Source: a virus
Virus record (IMG/VR): IMGVR_UViG_3300032331_000902
Location: 1-41,294 of that record
DNA length: 41,294 nucleotides
Reading direction: 5' to 3' (one strand)
This document shows positions 5,871-15,266 of the stretch, piece after piece. How positions within the stretch are numbered: position 1 is the stretch's first letter; every line of letters begins with the position of its first letter. A program made the translations under genes and the position numbers. The notes under the pieces were generated by a model. That model ran no database searches. It saw nothing but the letters and a program-made list of their open reading frames with translations, and had not been told where the DNA came from.

Positions 5871-6368
5871 ATGGAATGGACATTGGCTCACCCGTTAAGG
5901 GATGTGGAAGATATCGTAGAGATGGCTGACGAGTACTTTGTGGATACTGGGGAAGTACTACAGAAGAGCAAGGACTTGTTCCGTAAGAATGTGACTATGG
6001 TGTCTACCCTACAGTTGTTCGACAGGAGTAAGGAGTTTCTTGCGGTTTGTCGGGATGACAGGATGGTAGGGTACTGTTGGTTTGACAGGTATGGATATAC
6101 GACTTACTCTACGGAGGAGATATCCAATGCTAAATTCCACCATGTTGACCACAAATTAAGTCCTAGGGTTAAAATACGTTTAATAAACGAAATGATTGAC
6201 CAACATATACTATGGGCGTACAGTAATGGGGTTCCCGTTATTTGTTCAACTAGTATTCGTCCGGAGCATGATGTGTTTATGAAGATCCACAAGAAACGTG
6301 GGTTTATCGTGAATGGGTCTTATGCCTGGATACGGACTGAGGAAGGAATTAAATGCTTGACGAAATAA
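5871..6368 (+). CDS. GNAT-like N-acetyltransferase, 165 aa
   Basis: This is the first gene of the late block. ATG 5871 has AAGGA six bases upstream, while an in-frame TTG at 5853 lies inside the TATAAT box and is rejected. The sequence has the GNAT layout: N-terminal helices, EFLAVCRDDRMVGYCWFDRY as the strand 2-4 hairpin, then helices and a final KIHKKRGFIVNGSYAWI block like the C-terminal strand-helix-strand (motif B). The acetyl-CoA loop is not a clear Q/RxxGxG/A, so catalytic activity is uncertain. Such proteins often open packaging operons of podoviruses. The substrate is unknown. Confidence 0.6.
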   Translation: MEWTLAHPLRDVEDIVEMADEYFVDTGEVLQKSKDLFRKNVTMVSTLQLFDRSKEFLAVCRDDRMVGYCWFDRYGYTTYSTEEISNAKFHHVDHKLSPRVKIRLINEMIDQHILWAYSNGVPVICSTSIRPEHDVFMKIHKKRGFIVNGSYAWIRTEEGIKCLTK

Positions 6369-6811
6369 GACCAGAGGGTAGTCATGTGTCCTCTGAGGCT
6401 AAGAAGGCTGATAGTAGGGCTCGTGCTGCTAAGAAGAAGGCAGAGAAACGGGCAATGGGCTTGGCTACTGGCAAGGTAGAGCCTAGACAGAGTTTTAACC
6501 CTGCTGGACGGCCTAAGTCCATTGTTAACAGGGTGACGGAGTATGGGGCGTTGTTTAACCGCCTGAATGACGAACACGTTGCCAAAGGGTTCCCTCCCTT
6601 GAAGACGGCTATGGAGGTTTTGATTGAGGCCATGCAGTCTGACGAGTTGGACATCCAGCAGAAATCCAAGATTGCTGAGAAGCTGGCTACCTTTGAATCC
6701 TCCAGAGCGCCTATAATTTCCATAGAACACGTTCAGAATATCAATAAGGAAGACGAGATTGATGCTGACATGGCTCTAAATGACTTTATGGATTCTTTGA
6801 GGAAGGTATAA
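6353..6811 (+). CDS. Putative terminase small subunit, 152 aa
   Basis: The N-terminal third is highly basic (Lys/Arg/Ala-rich, residues 16-45) and is followed by a [13 protein letters not shown] motif seen in DNA-binding small terminases and related proteins. The remainder is helical. It overlaps the GNAT gene by 16 bases and is the only DNA-binding-like protein upstream of the large terminase. Assignment rests on position and composition, and it could be another DNA-binding protein. Confidence 0.45.
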   Translation: MLDEIRPEGSHVSSEAKKADSRARAAKKKAEKRAMGLATGKVEPRQSFNPAGRPKSIVNRVTEYGALFNRLNDEHVAKGFPPLKTAMEVLIEAMQSDELDIQQKSKIAEKLATFESSRAPIISIEHVQNINKEDEIDADMALNDFMDSLRKV

Positions 6812-6812
6812 A

Positions 6813-6959
6813 ATGCCACTGGTTAAATCGAAATCCAAAGAAGCGGTAGGTAAGAACATTGCTACTGAGATTAAGGCTGGAAAGCCAAAGGACCAGGCAG
6901 TGGCTATTGCGTACCAAATTAAACGTGACGCAGAAAATAAACGGAAAGGCTCAAAATGA
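6813..6959 (+). CDS. Small basic conserved phage protein, 48 aa
   Basis: The reading frame begins [16 protein letters not shown] and contains [19 protein letters not shown], a pattern I recognise as widespread in phage packaging regions without a known function. It is about 30 percent Lys/Arg and may bind nucleic acid. It starts one base after the preceding stop and ends with ATGA overlapping the next gene. Confidence 0.75.
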   Translation: MPLVKSKSKEAVGKNIATEIKAGKPKDQAVAIAYQIKRDAENKRKGSK

Positions 6960-7234
6960 GTTATACATCTGGCAACAGCGCCCCTACACTGATGGCTCAA
7001 ATGCCTAATCGTGTTGGCAATAAATCCAACAAGCCGCCTAAAAGCAATGTTGGTGTTACCGCTATTACTAATCCCAAGGGTTCGGTAATGTATTGTGCAG
7101 ATCACCAAGGTCCTCCGTCTGCCGGTGGTTCAATTACTGGTCGCCATCAGAAGGTCCAGTTGAGCAAGCCTGAAGGTTATGCTGGCCTGATTAAGAATGA
7201 TGGCTACTTGAAAAACTCTTCTTTTTTGAAGTGA
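6956..7234 (+). CDS. Hypothetical protein, 92 aa
   Basis: The ATG overlaps the previous TGA (ATGA). The product is Ser/Gly/Asn-rich, basic and probably largely unfolded, with [21 protein letters not shown] in the middle split by Pro-Pro. No family recognised. Its place before the large terminase suggests a minor virion or packaging-associated protein. Confidence 0.6.
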   Translation: MSYTSGNSAPTLMAQMPNRVGNKSNKPPKSNVGVTAITNPKGSVMYCADHQGPPSAGGSITGRHQKVQLSKPEGYAGLIKNDGYLKNSSFLK

Positions 7235-7241
7235 GAATATT

Positions 7242-7463
7242 ATGTACGGAACAGTAATCTCTGGTGGTAAGCAAATGAGCAAGGGCTTGACCAAGGGTAT
7301 CAATGACAAACTCAAAGGACACGCTGGTGAAGATAGCCGCCGTGAAGCCGTTGCAGTTGCAGTCCGTGATGCCTTTAAGGTTCGTCACTTGTCTGACCAA
7401 ACAACCAATAACGTAAGTAAAGGCGGTAAATTCAAAACCCCGTCAGTCCCAGCAAAAGTATAG
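7242..7463 (+). CDS. Hypothetical protein, 73 aa
   Basis: A short basic protein with a helical centre (EDSRREAVAVAVRDAFKVRH) and flexible ends. It is preceded by GAGAATATT, a weak ribosome site. Its codon use and tight packing (7 bases after one gene, 12 before the next) support expression. Function unknown. Confidence 0.6.
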   Translation: MYGTVISGGKQMSKGLTKGINDKLKGHAGEDSRREAVAVAVRDAFKVRHLSDQTTNNVSKGGKFKTPSVPAKV

Positions 7464-7475
7464 AAAGGCAATAGT

Positions 7476-8117
7476 ATGGCAACGTATGACATCGCTTCTT
7501 TGAAAGCGGATTTACCCACGGCTAAAGAGTTATCTCAGTTCGTCTATGACAAAACTGGGGTTTCTCTTGACCTGGTTGGCAAACCTAAAGAAGACCAGTA
7601 CATGGTCGCCAAGACAACCTTGGAAGGAAAGAAAGTTCCTGCCGAGTTCTTGACGGACGAGAACCCTTATGTTGACAAAAAGGAATTGATTCCTGTTGAC
7701 GATATTCGGACTCTACCTTCTCGTAACAAGGATCTGCCACCTCCTGACTCACAGGTGCATTTCTTTGGGGCTACCAATATGCCCCACCCTCTTGATCCAC
7801 AGTCGGACAAGAAGGTACAGATTAACTTCCGCAAGTATGAGAACGATCTTATTACCTATCAGGTAATGGGTCCGTTGGAGCAGGTGTCTATCGGTACTCG
7901 TATGAACAAGTACGGACAGCCCACTCCAGAGCGTATTAGTTGGATTGATCCCCGTACTGAAGAACTAGTAATGCGCCGTCCTGACGGAACCTTTAGCGAA
8001 AAAGGCCGTGGTCTGTATACCTATTTGGTTGGAGAAAAAGGCGGCGGTATTTGGAATTTGATTGACAGAGACATCGTTAGTATTTCTCAGAAGAACATTG
8101 CTGATCCTTGGGCCTAA
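7476..8117 (+). CDS. Conserved hypothetical protein, 213 aa
   Basis: The start is preceded by GAAAGG. A helical N-terminus (LPTAKELSQFVYDKTG) with a Lys-rich ENPYVDKKELIPVDD segment is followed by a beta-rich C-terminal domain (VQINFRKYENDLITYQVMG). The TAA overlaps the next ATG as TAATG. Placed between the putative small and large terminases, it may be structural or packaging related. I do not recognise the family. Confidence 0.65.
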   Translation: MATYDIASLKADLPTAKELSQFVYDKTGVSLDLVGKPKEDQYMVAKTTLEGKKVPAEFLTDENPYVDKKELIPVDDIRTLPSRNKDLPPPDSQVHFFGATNMPHPLDPQSDKKVQINFRKYENDLITYQVMGPLEQVSIGTRMNKYGQPTPERISWIDPRTEELVMRRPDGTFSEKGRGLYTYLVGEKGGGIWNLIDRDIVSISQKNIADPWA

Positions 8118-8305
8118 TGGAAAACATCCATTTAGACTTCAATAAAAGGCTGTCCTCTCAGGCCGAGGTTTGTGCAAGAAAAAGTTTGGAGTGGATTCAA
8201 AAAGATCTCCAAGCCGCGCACAAACTTTCGCCAGAGGACATCTATTATTTGGCTCGTGCAGCACAAGTCTTTTTAGAAATAAGAGATCGTCATGGCAAAG
8301 AGTGA
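8117..8305 (+). CDS. Small helical protein, 62 aa
   Basis: ATG 8117 is part of a TAATG overlap with the previous stop. The protein is charged and helical with ARKSLEWIQKDLQAAHKLS and YYLARAAQVFLEIRDR. The end overlaps the large terminase start by 14 bases. This size and helical make-up directly before the large subunit would also suit a terminase small subunit, an alternative to the 6353-6811 gene. Confidence 0.6.
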   Translation: MENIHLDFNKRLSSQAEVCARKSLEWIQKDLQAAHKLSPEDIYYLARAAQVFLEIRDRHGKE

Positions 8306-9884
8306 AGCCAGTGATTACATCTTACCGGTCTACAAAAACCGAGCATTAAAGCACCTGGTTAAACTTGCTGGCGGCAAACAATACATTAAGTATTTGGATG
8401 CTGACCAGTTAAGGTCTATGCACGTTGCTAGGGACAAGATTGCCTATGATATGCAGTTCAATGCTATCAAGTGGTTTAAGCCCTTTGAATACCAAAAAAA
8501 GTTCTTTGAAACCGGTGCAAATTTTTCCCGCCGAGGAATGATTGCCGCTAATCGCGCCGGTAAAACCATTGCTTCTACTTACGAAACAGCTTACCACCTG
8601 ACCGGCAAATACCCTCCAGATTGGAAGGGTAAACGTTGGGACAAGCCAATTATTGCTATGGCGGCAGGAGAATCCTGGGAACAAGTTGCAAAAACGCTAC
8701 AGTCCAAATTGCTGGGTTGTGATGATATTAAGCAGTCTTACAAGTTAGGTTCAGGGTCAATTCCAAGGGATGCTATTGATGACAAATCTATACGAACGGA
8801 CGGAGCGAACGTGCTGGCTATTGAAGTCTGGCACATCTCTGGGGGAAAGTCCAAGCTCTATTTCTCCAACTACACCCAACAAGTCCGTCACTTACAAGGG
8901 TTCGAACTTGACCTCGTTGTCTTGGACGAACAACCACCAGACGAAACGTTTTCCGAGCTTGTTGTCCGGACGGCTGCTAGGGACGGGCAAGTCATTTGCT
9001 CATTTACCCCGCTTAAAGGGCTCTCAGGACTAGTCCGAAAGTTCTGGGACAACGTTGAAGGCTATTGCCATGTACGGGTAACCTGGGACGATATTCCCTA
9101 TCAAAATGAATGGGGTGAAGAATTCTTTTCCAAGAAAGAACGGGAACAGTTGGCCCGAGACTTTATGCCTTGGGAACGGGATTGCCGAATGAAGGGTATC
9201 CCTTTGGTAGGAAAAGGTGTAGTATTCCCACTGTTAAAATGGCCTACTTACAAATCTACCGACATTGAGTTGCGTGAAAACAACAAATTAGAACGATTGA
9301 TCTCTTTTGACTTGGGGATTAAAAATGATCCGACAGTTATTTCGTTTTTCTTCAGGGACCCTGTGGAGCAGATTATCTATTTGCACCGACAAGTTACTGT
9401 TGACAAAGGAGAAACTCCTGACGAGTATGTCCATTATTTACTGGATCGTGAATCTAGAAACGTTCCTATTGCTCTTCCCCACGATGCTGCTACTGCTGGT
9501 AGATATACCTTGACCGAGCAATCTGTCCGTGAAGTATTTGAAGATAGTTACAATTTGAACTGTATTGCTGGTGCTATTTTGAACCCGCCCAACGATCAGG
9601 GTAAGGTTACTAACCACAAAGCCTACGGAATAAACGTAATGCGAATGGGTATGGAACGGCAGACTTTTATGATTAACGAGTCCTGTGTTCAGTTCCTTGA
9701 TGAAGCCAGAAATTACGCTATTGACGAAAATGGAAAGTTTTCTGATCCAGACGATCACATTGATTCTGCCCGTATTGGTATACTCGCCTTAATTCAAGGT
9801 CATGGGGAATCTGTGGTAAGCAGATCTAACAACTTTACTGCCCGTAGGTTTACCCCGCTAGAAGGCAAGGCACAAAGGATTTAA
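8292..9884 (+). CDS. terL: Terminase large subunit
   Basis: This is the ATPase and nuclease motor that cuts and pumps phage DNA into the prohead. The N-terminal ATPase domain has a Walker A motif AANRAGKT (85-92) and a Walker B motif LVVLDEQ (208-214). The C-terminal RNase H-like nuclease has SFDLGIKNDP (Asp340), LPHDAATAG (Asp398) and DDHID (487-491) as the acidic metal ligands. At 530 residues it has the usual family length and appears intact. The portal gene follows after one base, so the two are co-translated. Confidence 0.95.
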   Translation: MAKSEASDYILPVYKNRALKHLVKLAGGKQYIKYLDADQLRSMHVARDKIAYDMQFNAIKWFKPFEYQKKFFETGANFSRRGMIAANRAGKTIASTYETAYHLTGKYPPDWKGKRWDKPIIAMAAGESWEQVAKTLQSKLLGCDDIKQSYKLGSGSIPRDAIDDKSIRTDGANVLAIEVWHISGGKSKLYFSNYTQQVRHLQGFELDLVVLDEQPPDETFSELVVRTAARDGQVICSFTPLKGLSGLVRKFWDNVEGYCHVRVTWDDIPYQNEWGEEFFSKKEREQLARDFMPWERDCRMKGIPLVGKGVVFPLLKWPTYKSTDIELRENNKLERLISFDLGIKNDPTVISFFFRDPVEQIIYLHRQVTVDKGETPDEYVHYLLDRESRNVPIALPHDAATAGRYTLTEQSVREVFEDSYNLNCIAGAILNPPNDQGKVTNHKAYGINVMRMGMERQTFMINESCVQFLDEARNYAIDENGKFSDPDDHIDSARIGILALIQGHGESVVSRSNNFTARRFTPLEGKAQRI

Positions 9885-9885
9885 A

Positions 9886-12057
9886 ATGCTGGACAAACAG
9901 AACCTGGTTATTGAGAGCCTAGAAAGCCCTACGGGTAATCGTGGAATGACGGAGCAAACTGTCCATGAAGTCTACGTCAAAATGGTCGATTATCTTCGGC
10001 TAACACAATCCAAAAACACCTTTAATCGTTTTAGTGATTACCACTATCTCAACATTCCTGTCTCAAACTCTACCGAGCCGGTACGAGGTATTGACTACAT
10101 CCACCCAGTAGTAACCCCAGGCATTGATTATGCAACTGCCATTATTACTAAATGTTTGATGCCCAACGGAAAAGTAAACTTTGAGTTTGAAAGGTTTGCG
10201 GAAAACGATAGTGACCAATCTCGACAAGCCACCGAGATGGTCAAATACATGATTAACAGCAAGAATGATTCGTATCAAATCATTCGTGATTGGGCTCAAG
10301 ATGCACTGCTGCACAAGAACGGAATTGTTATGCTTTCCCCTGTGCGTGAGCCAATTACTCAGTACAAGGAAGTTGAAGGAACTAAAGATCAATTGCGTAC
10401 ATTTGAGACTCTTGCCGGTGATAAGGGTCTTACTGCCAAGCGGCAGAATATGCGTAAGATTGACGTAAACCTGCAAGGCGCAATGCAGGAAATGATGACT
10501 CCTGACGAGCAAGAGACAGAACAAGAATCTCAAGGTGATGAGGTTTCGGAAGCAATCCGCAACAACAGCATATATCGTGCGAAATATAAACTAACCGGTT
10601 ATTCAACCAACATTAAGATTAAGCACGTTGCACAACATTACTTTGTTTGCAATCCGACAATCTCTAATATCCAAGATCAGGACTTCGTTGGTTTCTACGA
10701 TCCAATGACGATCCATGAGTGCAAAGCTCAATTTCCCTTTGTTGACCTTGAGAAACTAGCAGATCACGCTGCTTACGGACCCGCTGGAGCCTACCAAGCT
10801 GGCGCATTGGAAAACGATCTTGCTCTCCATGCTCGAGACTCCACCCCAGTGCCAGGACAAGGCGTTATTGCCTCTCAGGGTGCAGACCGGTACAGCCGAG
10901 TCATTATGTTGACCACCGCTTGGATTCGCAAGGACATTGATGGTGATGGCGAGGAAGAGATCATTGAGGCTTGCTTCTCCGGTTCGTACATCCTATACGT
11001 CAAAGAAGTAGACTTTATTCCCTTGGCGAATATGTGTCCCAAGCCTATTGTTGGCAACTTCTTTGGATACTCCCTTGGTGAGCGTTTAGTTCCCTTGCAG
11101 GAATACGCTACCGCTATTCGCAGGGCAGAGATGGCGTTTGCAATGCAATCGTCCACTCCACGGATTGGTGTCAACCCCGAGTTCTTGGATGCCGAGGAAA
11201 TCCAGCGTGGTGTAAGCGCCATGTTTATCTTGGACCGCAAATTTGACCCATCCAAGCACATCTTTGAATTCGCGCCTATGCAGGGCAATCTTGCTTACGT
11301 CCAATCCTCTATGGAGCGATTTGATTCTGACAAGATGGCAATGATTGGCATGACTAGCCCTGGTGACGTATTGAACCCAGAGGTTATGAAGGACGGCAAT
11401 AGCGGTTACAAGTTGCAACTGGCTATGGGTCCCAACCAATTGATCCAAGACGAAATGGTAAAGAACTGCGCCATTGGTCTGCGGGAAGTTATCTACATTA
11501 TGTGGAAAACGTTGGTTCAGTATTCCGACGATTACAACATCCAACAATTGGCTAACAACTGCTTAAAAGGACAACCCTTCCTAGACGCAAAATCCGTTGA
11601 AAACTTTGAGTTTATTGACCGCAAGCTGATTAACATTGATTTGGCTTTGGGCTTTATGTCTGACGAAAACCGCCTTACCCGCCAGCAAATGATTATCCAA
11701 GCGCAGCAGGGTTTTGCTCAATCCATGATGCAGATTGACCCTAGCGTACCGGAATTGTTTGTCAAGATTCGCCGTCCTTTTGAGGATACCCTGCGGGTTC
11801 TTGGAGTCAAGGATGTGGATGCTTACCTGCCCACAATGGATGAAGCGGCTAAGATGGCAAAAGCCAAATCAGATAAACCTCCAAGCCCAGAAGAACAGGA
11901 AATGAAATCCAAGGTTGATTTAAACAACGCCAAGGTTAGTGAAACTAATGCCAAGGCTGGATTGATTACAGCCCAAACCCAAGACATTGGAACGGACAAT
12001 ATGTTTGAAATGATGGCTGCAAAAGCAGGAAAATTAAAAGCTGTAGAAATAGATTAA
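9886..12057 (+). CDS. Portal protein (P22-like size), 723 aa
   Basis: This forms the ring at the capsid vertex through which DNA enters and the tail is attached. The identity is supported by its place directly after the large terminase, its length (P22-type portals are about 725 residues), YRFSDYHYLNIPVSN-like opening domains, a DIDGDGEEEIIEACFSG strand pair, and a long C-terminal helical barrel rich in Lys/Ala/Gln (about 640-715). A DMxxMxxxGP-like clip cannot be pinned down by eye. Confidence 0.85.
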   Translation: MLDKQNLVIESLESPTGNRGMTEQTVHEVYVKMVDYLRLTQSKNTFNRFSDYHYLNIPVSNSTEPVRGIDYIHPVVTPGIDYATAIITKCLMPNGKVNFEFERFAENDSDQSRQATEMVKYMINSKNDSYQIIRDWAQDALLHKNGIVMLSPVREPITQYKEVEGTKDQLRTFETLAGDKGLTAKRQNMRKIDVNLQGAMQEMMTPDEQETEQESQGDEVSEAIRNNSIYRAKYKLTGYSTNIKIKHVAQHYFVCNPTISNIQDQDFVGFYDPMTIHECKAQFPFVDLEKLADHAAYGPAGAYQAGALENDLALHARDSTPVPGQGVIASQGADRYSRVIMLTTAWIRKDIDGDGEEEIIEACFSGSYILYVKEVDFIPLANMCPKPIVGNFFGYSLGERLVPLQEYATAIRRAEMAFAMQSSTPRIGVNPEFLDAEEIQRGVSAMFILDRKFDPSKHIFEFAPMQGNLAYVQSSMERFDSDKMAMIGMTSPGDVLNPEVMKDGNSGYKLQLAMGPNQLIQDEMVKNCAIGLREVIYIMWKTLVQYSDDYNIQQLANNCLKGQPFLDAKSVENFEFIDRKLINIDLALGFMSDENRLTRQQMIIQAQQGFAQSMMQIDPSVPELFVKIRRPFEDTLRVLGVKDVDAYLPTMDEAAKMAKAKSDKPPSPEEQEMKSKVDLNNAKVSETNAKAGLITAQTQDIGTDNMFEMMAAKAGKLKAVEID

Positions 12058-12065
12058 GGATAGAA

Positions 12066-12386
12066 ATGAAAAGCTTAGTATCGAATATTCGTGCTTATTT
12101 TAATAAGCGCACCCGAGCAACTGATACACACAAGGAGGCAAGCGCAAGTCGAAAGGCTCTAATCATGGAAAACGGGGAATCAGCCTCCCGTTTACTTCGT
12201 AATGAAGATTTTGCATTAATGTTTAACCTTTACCGGTTTCACATACTGGAGCGTCTAGAGGAAAGTGAAGACGATTCACAAAGAATAGGCAACGCATATT
12301 ATGTTGCTGGAGCCCGAGATTTCATTGACTTCATTGAGAAAAATGAATATCTCGTCAAGATGGCTAATAAAAAAGCCGAAACTTAA
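12066..12386 (+). CDS. Hypothetical protein, 106 aa
   Basis: A helical, charged protein between portal and scaffold, preceded by AAGGATAGAA. The segment FALMFNLYRFHILERLEES and a second helix DFIDFIEKNEYLVKM are evident. No family recognised. Position suggests a head-assembly or minor head protein. Confidence 0.6.
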   Translation: MKSLVSNIRAYFNKRTRATDTHKEASASRKALIMENGESASRLLRNEDFALMFNLYRFHILERLEESEDDSQRIGNAYYVAGARDFIDFIEKNEYLVKMANKKAET

Positions 12387-12402
12387 CGAAATAGGATAAG
12401 AT

Positions 12403-13509
12403 ATGTCAGACGTAATTGCAAATGCAACCGCCCCTGAGCAAACTGGTAGTCAAGTAGATACTATTGCAGCGATGATTGCCGCCAACCGGCGTAACACTTC
12501 GCAGCCAGATGGTAGTACTCCTCCACCAGCGGGACAAGAAACGAAAGTTTCCCCCGAGGCGACACCTGAAGAAGGCGTTGAACCTGAAGGTAGTTCGACA
12601 GAGACTGAAGAAACTGCGGATGCAGAAGATTCTGGTGAGTCCTCCGATGGAGTAAACGATCCGGTTAATTTCCTGGAGTTTGCAGAGCAGAATCCCGACA
12701 TGATGTGGAGGATTCCCAATAAGGACGCAGAAGGCGGTTTTATTGAGATACCCGTATCAAAAGCGGCTGCTATCCTTGGTCAAGGTAGTGCTATCCATGA
12801 AAACGCTCGCAAACTGAAAGCAGAACGAGCCGATTTTGAAGAGTATGAGTCGAAACGCAAGTCTGAACTAGATGGATTGCAGATTGGTTTAGAGTTAACA
12901 GTTATTCCGCAGCTTCAAGGAGCAGCAGACGAACTGATAACCCTTCAGCAATATAACCAGCAATGGCGGCAAATCTACGACAGTGCGACTTCTGAAGTAC
13001 AACGTAGCGAGGCTGAAGCAGCAATGCGACAGAACGCTAAGTTAATTGAAGAAAAGTCGCAGTTCATTCAAGCAAATCGTCCGAAAATTGACTATTTTTA
13101 TAATCATAGAGGCCAACAGGTCAGGCAACAACTAGAAGCCGCCCGTCAAAACTTCTCTGATAAGGAATTAGCCAATAAAGCCAACTTTAACGAACTTCGT
13201 GAAAAGCTGGCAAAGGATTGGAAAGGTGCTAATGCTGGGTTTGTCCCTGGAGTTTCAAACATTGATTTGGTATCCAGTGATGAGTTTATTTTGGGGCTAC
13301 TCCGAGATGGAATGAAATTCCGTGAAGGACCCAAAGTACGAAATGTTGGAGGTTCGCTGGCTGCTGCTAGTAAACCAACATCACGGGCTAAGACTGCACC
13401 TGAAGATAAGACTACAGAACTTCAAAAGAAGGCTAATTCGGGCGACAAGGGCGCGGCTCGTGATCTTTTGGCAACAATGTTGGCGGCAAACAAAACACGC
13501 CGCCGTTAA
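12403..13509 (+). CDS. Scaffolding protein, 368 aa
   Basis: This probably directs prohead assembly and leaves before maturation. It lies directly upstream of the capsid gene and has the expected composition: a long unstructured Glu/Thr/Ser/Pro-rich N-terminus (about 10-85), a helical centre rich in Gln, Glu and Lys (about 125-260), and a short basic C-terminus (ANKTRRR) that could contact the capsid protein. No protease domain is visible. Confidence 0.75.
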   Translation: MSDVIANATAPEQTGSQVDTIAAMIAANRRNTSQPDGSTPPPAGQETKVSPEATPEEGVEPEGSSTETEETADAEDSGESSDGVNDPVNFLEFAEQNPDMMWRIPNKDAEGGFIEIPVSKAAAILGQGSAIHENARKLKAERADFEEYESKRKSELDGLQIGLELTVIPQLQGAADELITLQQYNQQWRQIYDSATSEVQRSEAEAAMRQNAKLIEEKSQFIQANRPKIDYFYNHRGQQVRQQLEAARQNFSDKELANKANFNELREKLAKDWKGANAGFVPGVSNIDLVSSDEFILGLLRDGMKFREGPKVRNVGGSLAAASKPTSRAKTAPEDKTTELQKKANSGDKGAARDLLATMLAANKTRRR

Positions 13510-13526
13510 TCTTTAGGAGTTTTATT

Positions 13527-14684
13527 ATGGCTACTATCACCTCTGCCGCACTAGGCAATGGCAATGGTTCGTACACAACGGACATCGTGGTTAAGGACTT
13601 GGACTTGACCGTTTCTAACTATGTTAAAGACCGCACTCCGGTTACTAACATGGCAATGAGCAAGAAGCGCAAAGTCAACTCGACTCTGCACATCTGGCCC
13701 AATGACTATTTCCGTGTTCCCGCTTTGAATGCAAAGTTGGAAGGTGCTTCGGTTGCTGCATCTGATGCCGCTTCCAACACCCGTTCTAACTTGGGCAACT
13801 ACACCCAGATTTTCACAACCACAATCGGTGCTACTGGTACTGCTCGTGCTGTGGAACAGGCTGGTGGTGATCCCCAGGCATATCAAGAAGTTAAGCAGTT
13901 GACTGAGATTATGTTTGACGTTGAACTCCAGATGCTTCGTGCTGACGGCGCTTCGATCAAATACTCTGGTCAATCCGCTTCGCAAGGCGCTTCGCCTAAC
14001 AATGGCCGCCGTTTCGGTTCGCTGTTTGCCTTTGCTGGAACTCGTTCCGGTAACGACACAGACGGCACTTCGATTCTGAACCTGGCTTCGTCTGATGGTA
14101 CTGACACCACAACCGCTACTGACACCAACACTCCGTTCAACGGCGTTTTGGCTAATGCCGGTTTGGGTTACTTTACCTTTAGCACTGGTGTGACGCTGCA
14201 ACAATTCAGCCCATACCTGTACAAGCAGTTGGTCACTGTTGCCGAGCAACGTTTCAATGCCAAGATCACCAACATGGTGGTCCCAACGTCGATGCGTACT
14301 CACATCAGCGACATGATGCCTACCAGCCGTTCGATCAATCGTTTTAACCCTGCTGACAAGGGCGACACGATTGGTACTTACGAGGGTGACTTCAACTACA
14401 CCTACCAGATTGACGATTCTTGGGTCATGGATCAAACCGGTTCGGATAACACCTCCGCTTTGTTTATGAACCCTGACGTTATCCAGTGGGGTTCGTTGCG
14501 TGAACTGGGACCAAACAATGAAGTCTTTAGCAATGCTGACGCTTCGTTGGATCAGTACATCATGGAAGGTACTTTGATTGTGCGTAACCCCGCAGGTGTG
14601 GGTGTTCTTGCTGCAATCAGCCCAACTGGTGCTGCTGTAACTGCTCCTCGTGCAAGCGCACAGGTCAAGCGTTACCTGGCATAA
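13527..14684 (+). CDS. Major capsid protein, SU10-type (DUF5309)
   Basis: This HK97-fold protein forms the head shell. The opening (TDIVVKDLDLTVSNYVKDRTP is split by Thr-Val) resembles the SU10/DUF5309 family, which begins with an N-arm and a NMAMSKKRKVNSTLHIWPND strand. The E-loop/P-domain region carries IGATGTARAVEQAG, and the terminal A-domain carries LGPNNEVFSNADASLDQYIMEG, split here by a turn. The length of 385 is slightly above the usual for the family. TAGGAG lies nine bases upstream. A hairpin directly at the stop may set the level of downstream genes. Confidence 0.88.
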   Translation: MATITSAALGNGNGSYTTDIVVKDLDLTVSNYVKDRTPVTNMAMSKKRKVNSTLHIWPNDYFRVPALNAKLEGASVAASDAASNTRSNLGNYTQIFTTTIGATGTARAVEQAGGDPQAYQEVKQLTEIMFDVELQMLRADGASIKYSGQSASQGASPNNGRRFGSLFAFAGTRSGNDTDGTSILNLASSDGTDTTTATDTNTPFNGVLANAGLGYFTFSTGVTLQQFSPYLYKQLVTVAEQRFNAKITNMVVPTSMRTHISDMMPTSRSINRFNPADKGDTIGTYEGDFNYTYQIDDSWVMDQTGSDNTSALFMNPDVIQWGSLRELGPNNEVFSNADASLDQYIMEGTLIVRNPAGVGVLAAISPTGAAVTAPRASAQVKRYLA

Positions 14685-14729
14685 ACCTCTTCGTAGGTTT
14701 TCTGAAGGGAATCTCAAAAGGGTTCCCTT
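14683..14729 (+). terminator. Two hairpins after the capsid gene (partial terminator or stabiliser)
   Basis: AAACCT (14683-14688) pairs with AGGTTT (14695-14700) around a CTTCGT loop and begins at the stop codon. The second stem, AAGGGAA (14705-14711) with TTCCCTT (14723-14729), follows. Only short T-runs trail them, so read-through or protection of the capsid mRNA 3' end is more likely than full termination. Confidence 0.5.
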
Positions 14730-14750
14730 TGGAAAGTCATGGAGCAAAGT

Positions 14751-15257
14751 ATGGAATTAAATCTAAACAATGAAGAAGCCAAAGTCAATGAGGACTATTA
14801 CCTCAAAGGCAACCTTGAGGCTGGCATTGAAGGTGCATTGTTAAAGAATGACAAGATGTTTAACGAGATCAAGTCTGGTACTTGGTCCCAAACCTTTAAC
14901 ACCAAAAATATTGACTACAAAATTGGCGCTGTTGATGGAGCCAGGTATGTTCAATATAGCCAAAAAAACGTTGAAGCAGTAAAACAGGCTTGCAAAGAAA
15001 AACGTGAGTTTTACAAAGAGCATGGTACGGATAACCCGTTCTTTGCTGGAACATTCCATGCGATGGAGTTGCCAAAGTGTTTTGTTCACGAGATTACATC
15101 CAAGTGGTTTAACAACCGCCCTTGGGAATTAATTAAGCAAGTAAAAAAGGACAAAATCTTGTTTTACGCTATTGTCAACGAATATTATTCTGACTTTGTA
15201 TGTCACCCTAGCGGTAAAATCCCTTTGCCCTATAATCCAGCTATTCCGACAAAGTAA
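14751..15257 (+). CDS. Hypothetical protein, 168 aa
   Basis: Two in-frame ATG codons exist. The second (14751) is chosen because GGAG lies six bases upstream, while the first (14739) has no well-placed site. The protein is basic and mixed in structure, with CKEKREFYKEHGTDNPFF and a C-terminal YNPAIPTK. It lies between capsid and adaptor genes, so a minor head or connector role is inferred. Family not recognised. Confidence 0.6.
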   Translation: MELNLNNEEAKVNEDYYLKGNLEAGIEGALLKNDKMFNEIKSGTWSQTFNTKNIDYKIGAVDGARYVQYSQKNVEAVKQACKEKREFYKEHGTDNPFFAGTFHAMELPKCFVHEITSKWFNNRPWELIKQVKKDKILFYAIVNEYYSDFVCHPSGKIPLPYNPAIPTK

Positions 15258-15266
15258 GGAACGAAC

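Noticed and set aside
10063-10533. Leftward 156-codon frame opposite the portal gene
   Set aside because: Opposite a clear portal coding region, no ribosome site, unlikely composition; a shadow frame.
13551-14747. A long open frame (398 codons) antisense to the capsid gene
   Set aside because: It lies wholly opposite a clear capsid gene, has low-complexity Ser/Thr/Arg-rich translation, and results from the strong codon bias of the sense gene.
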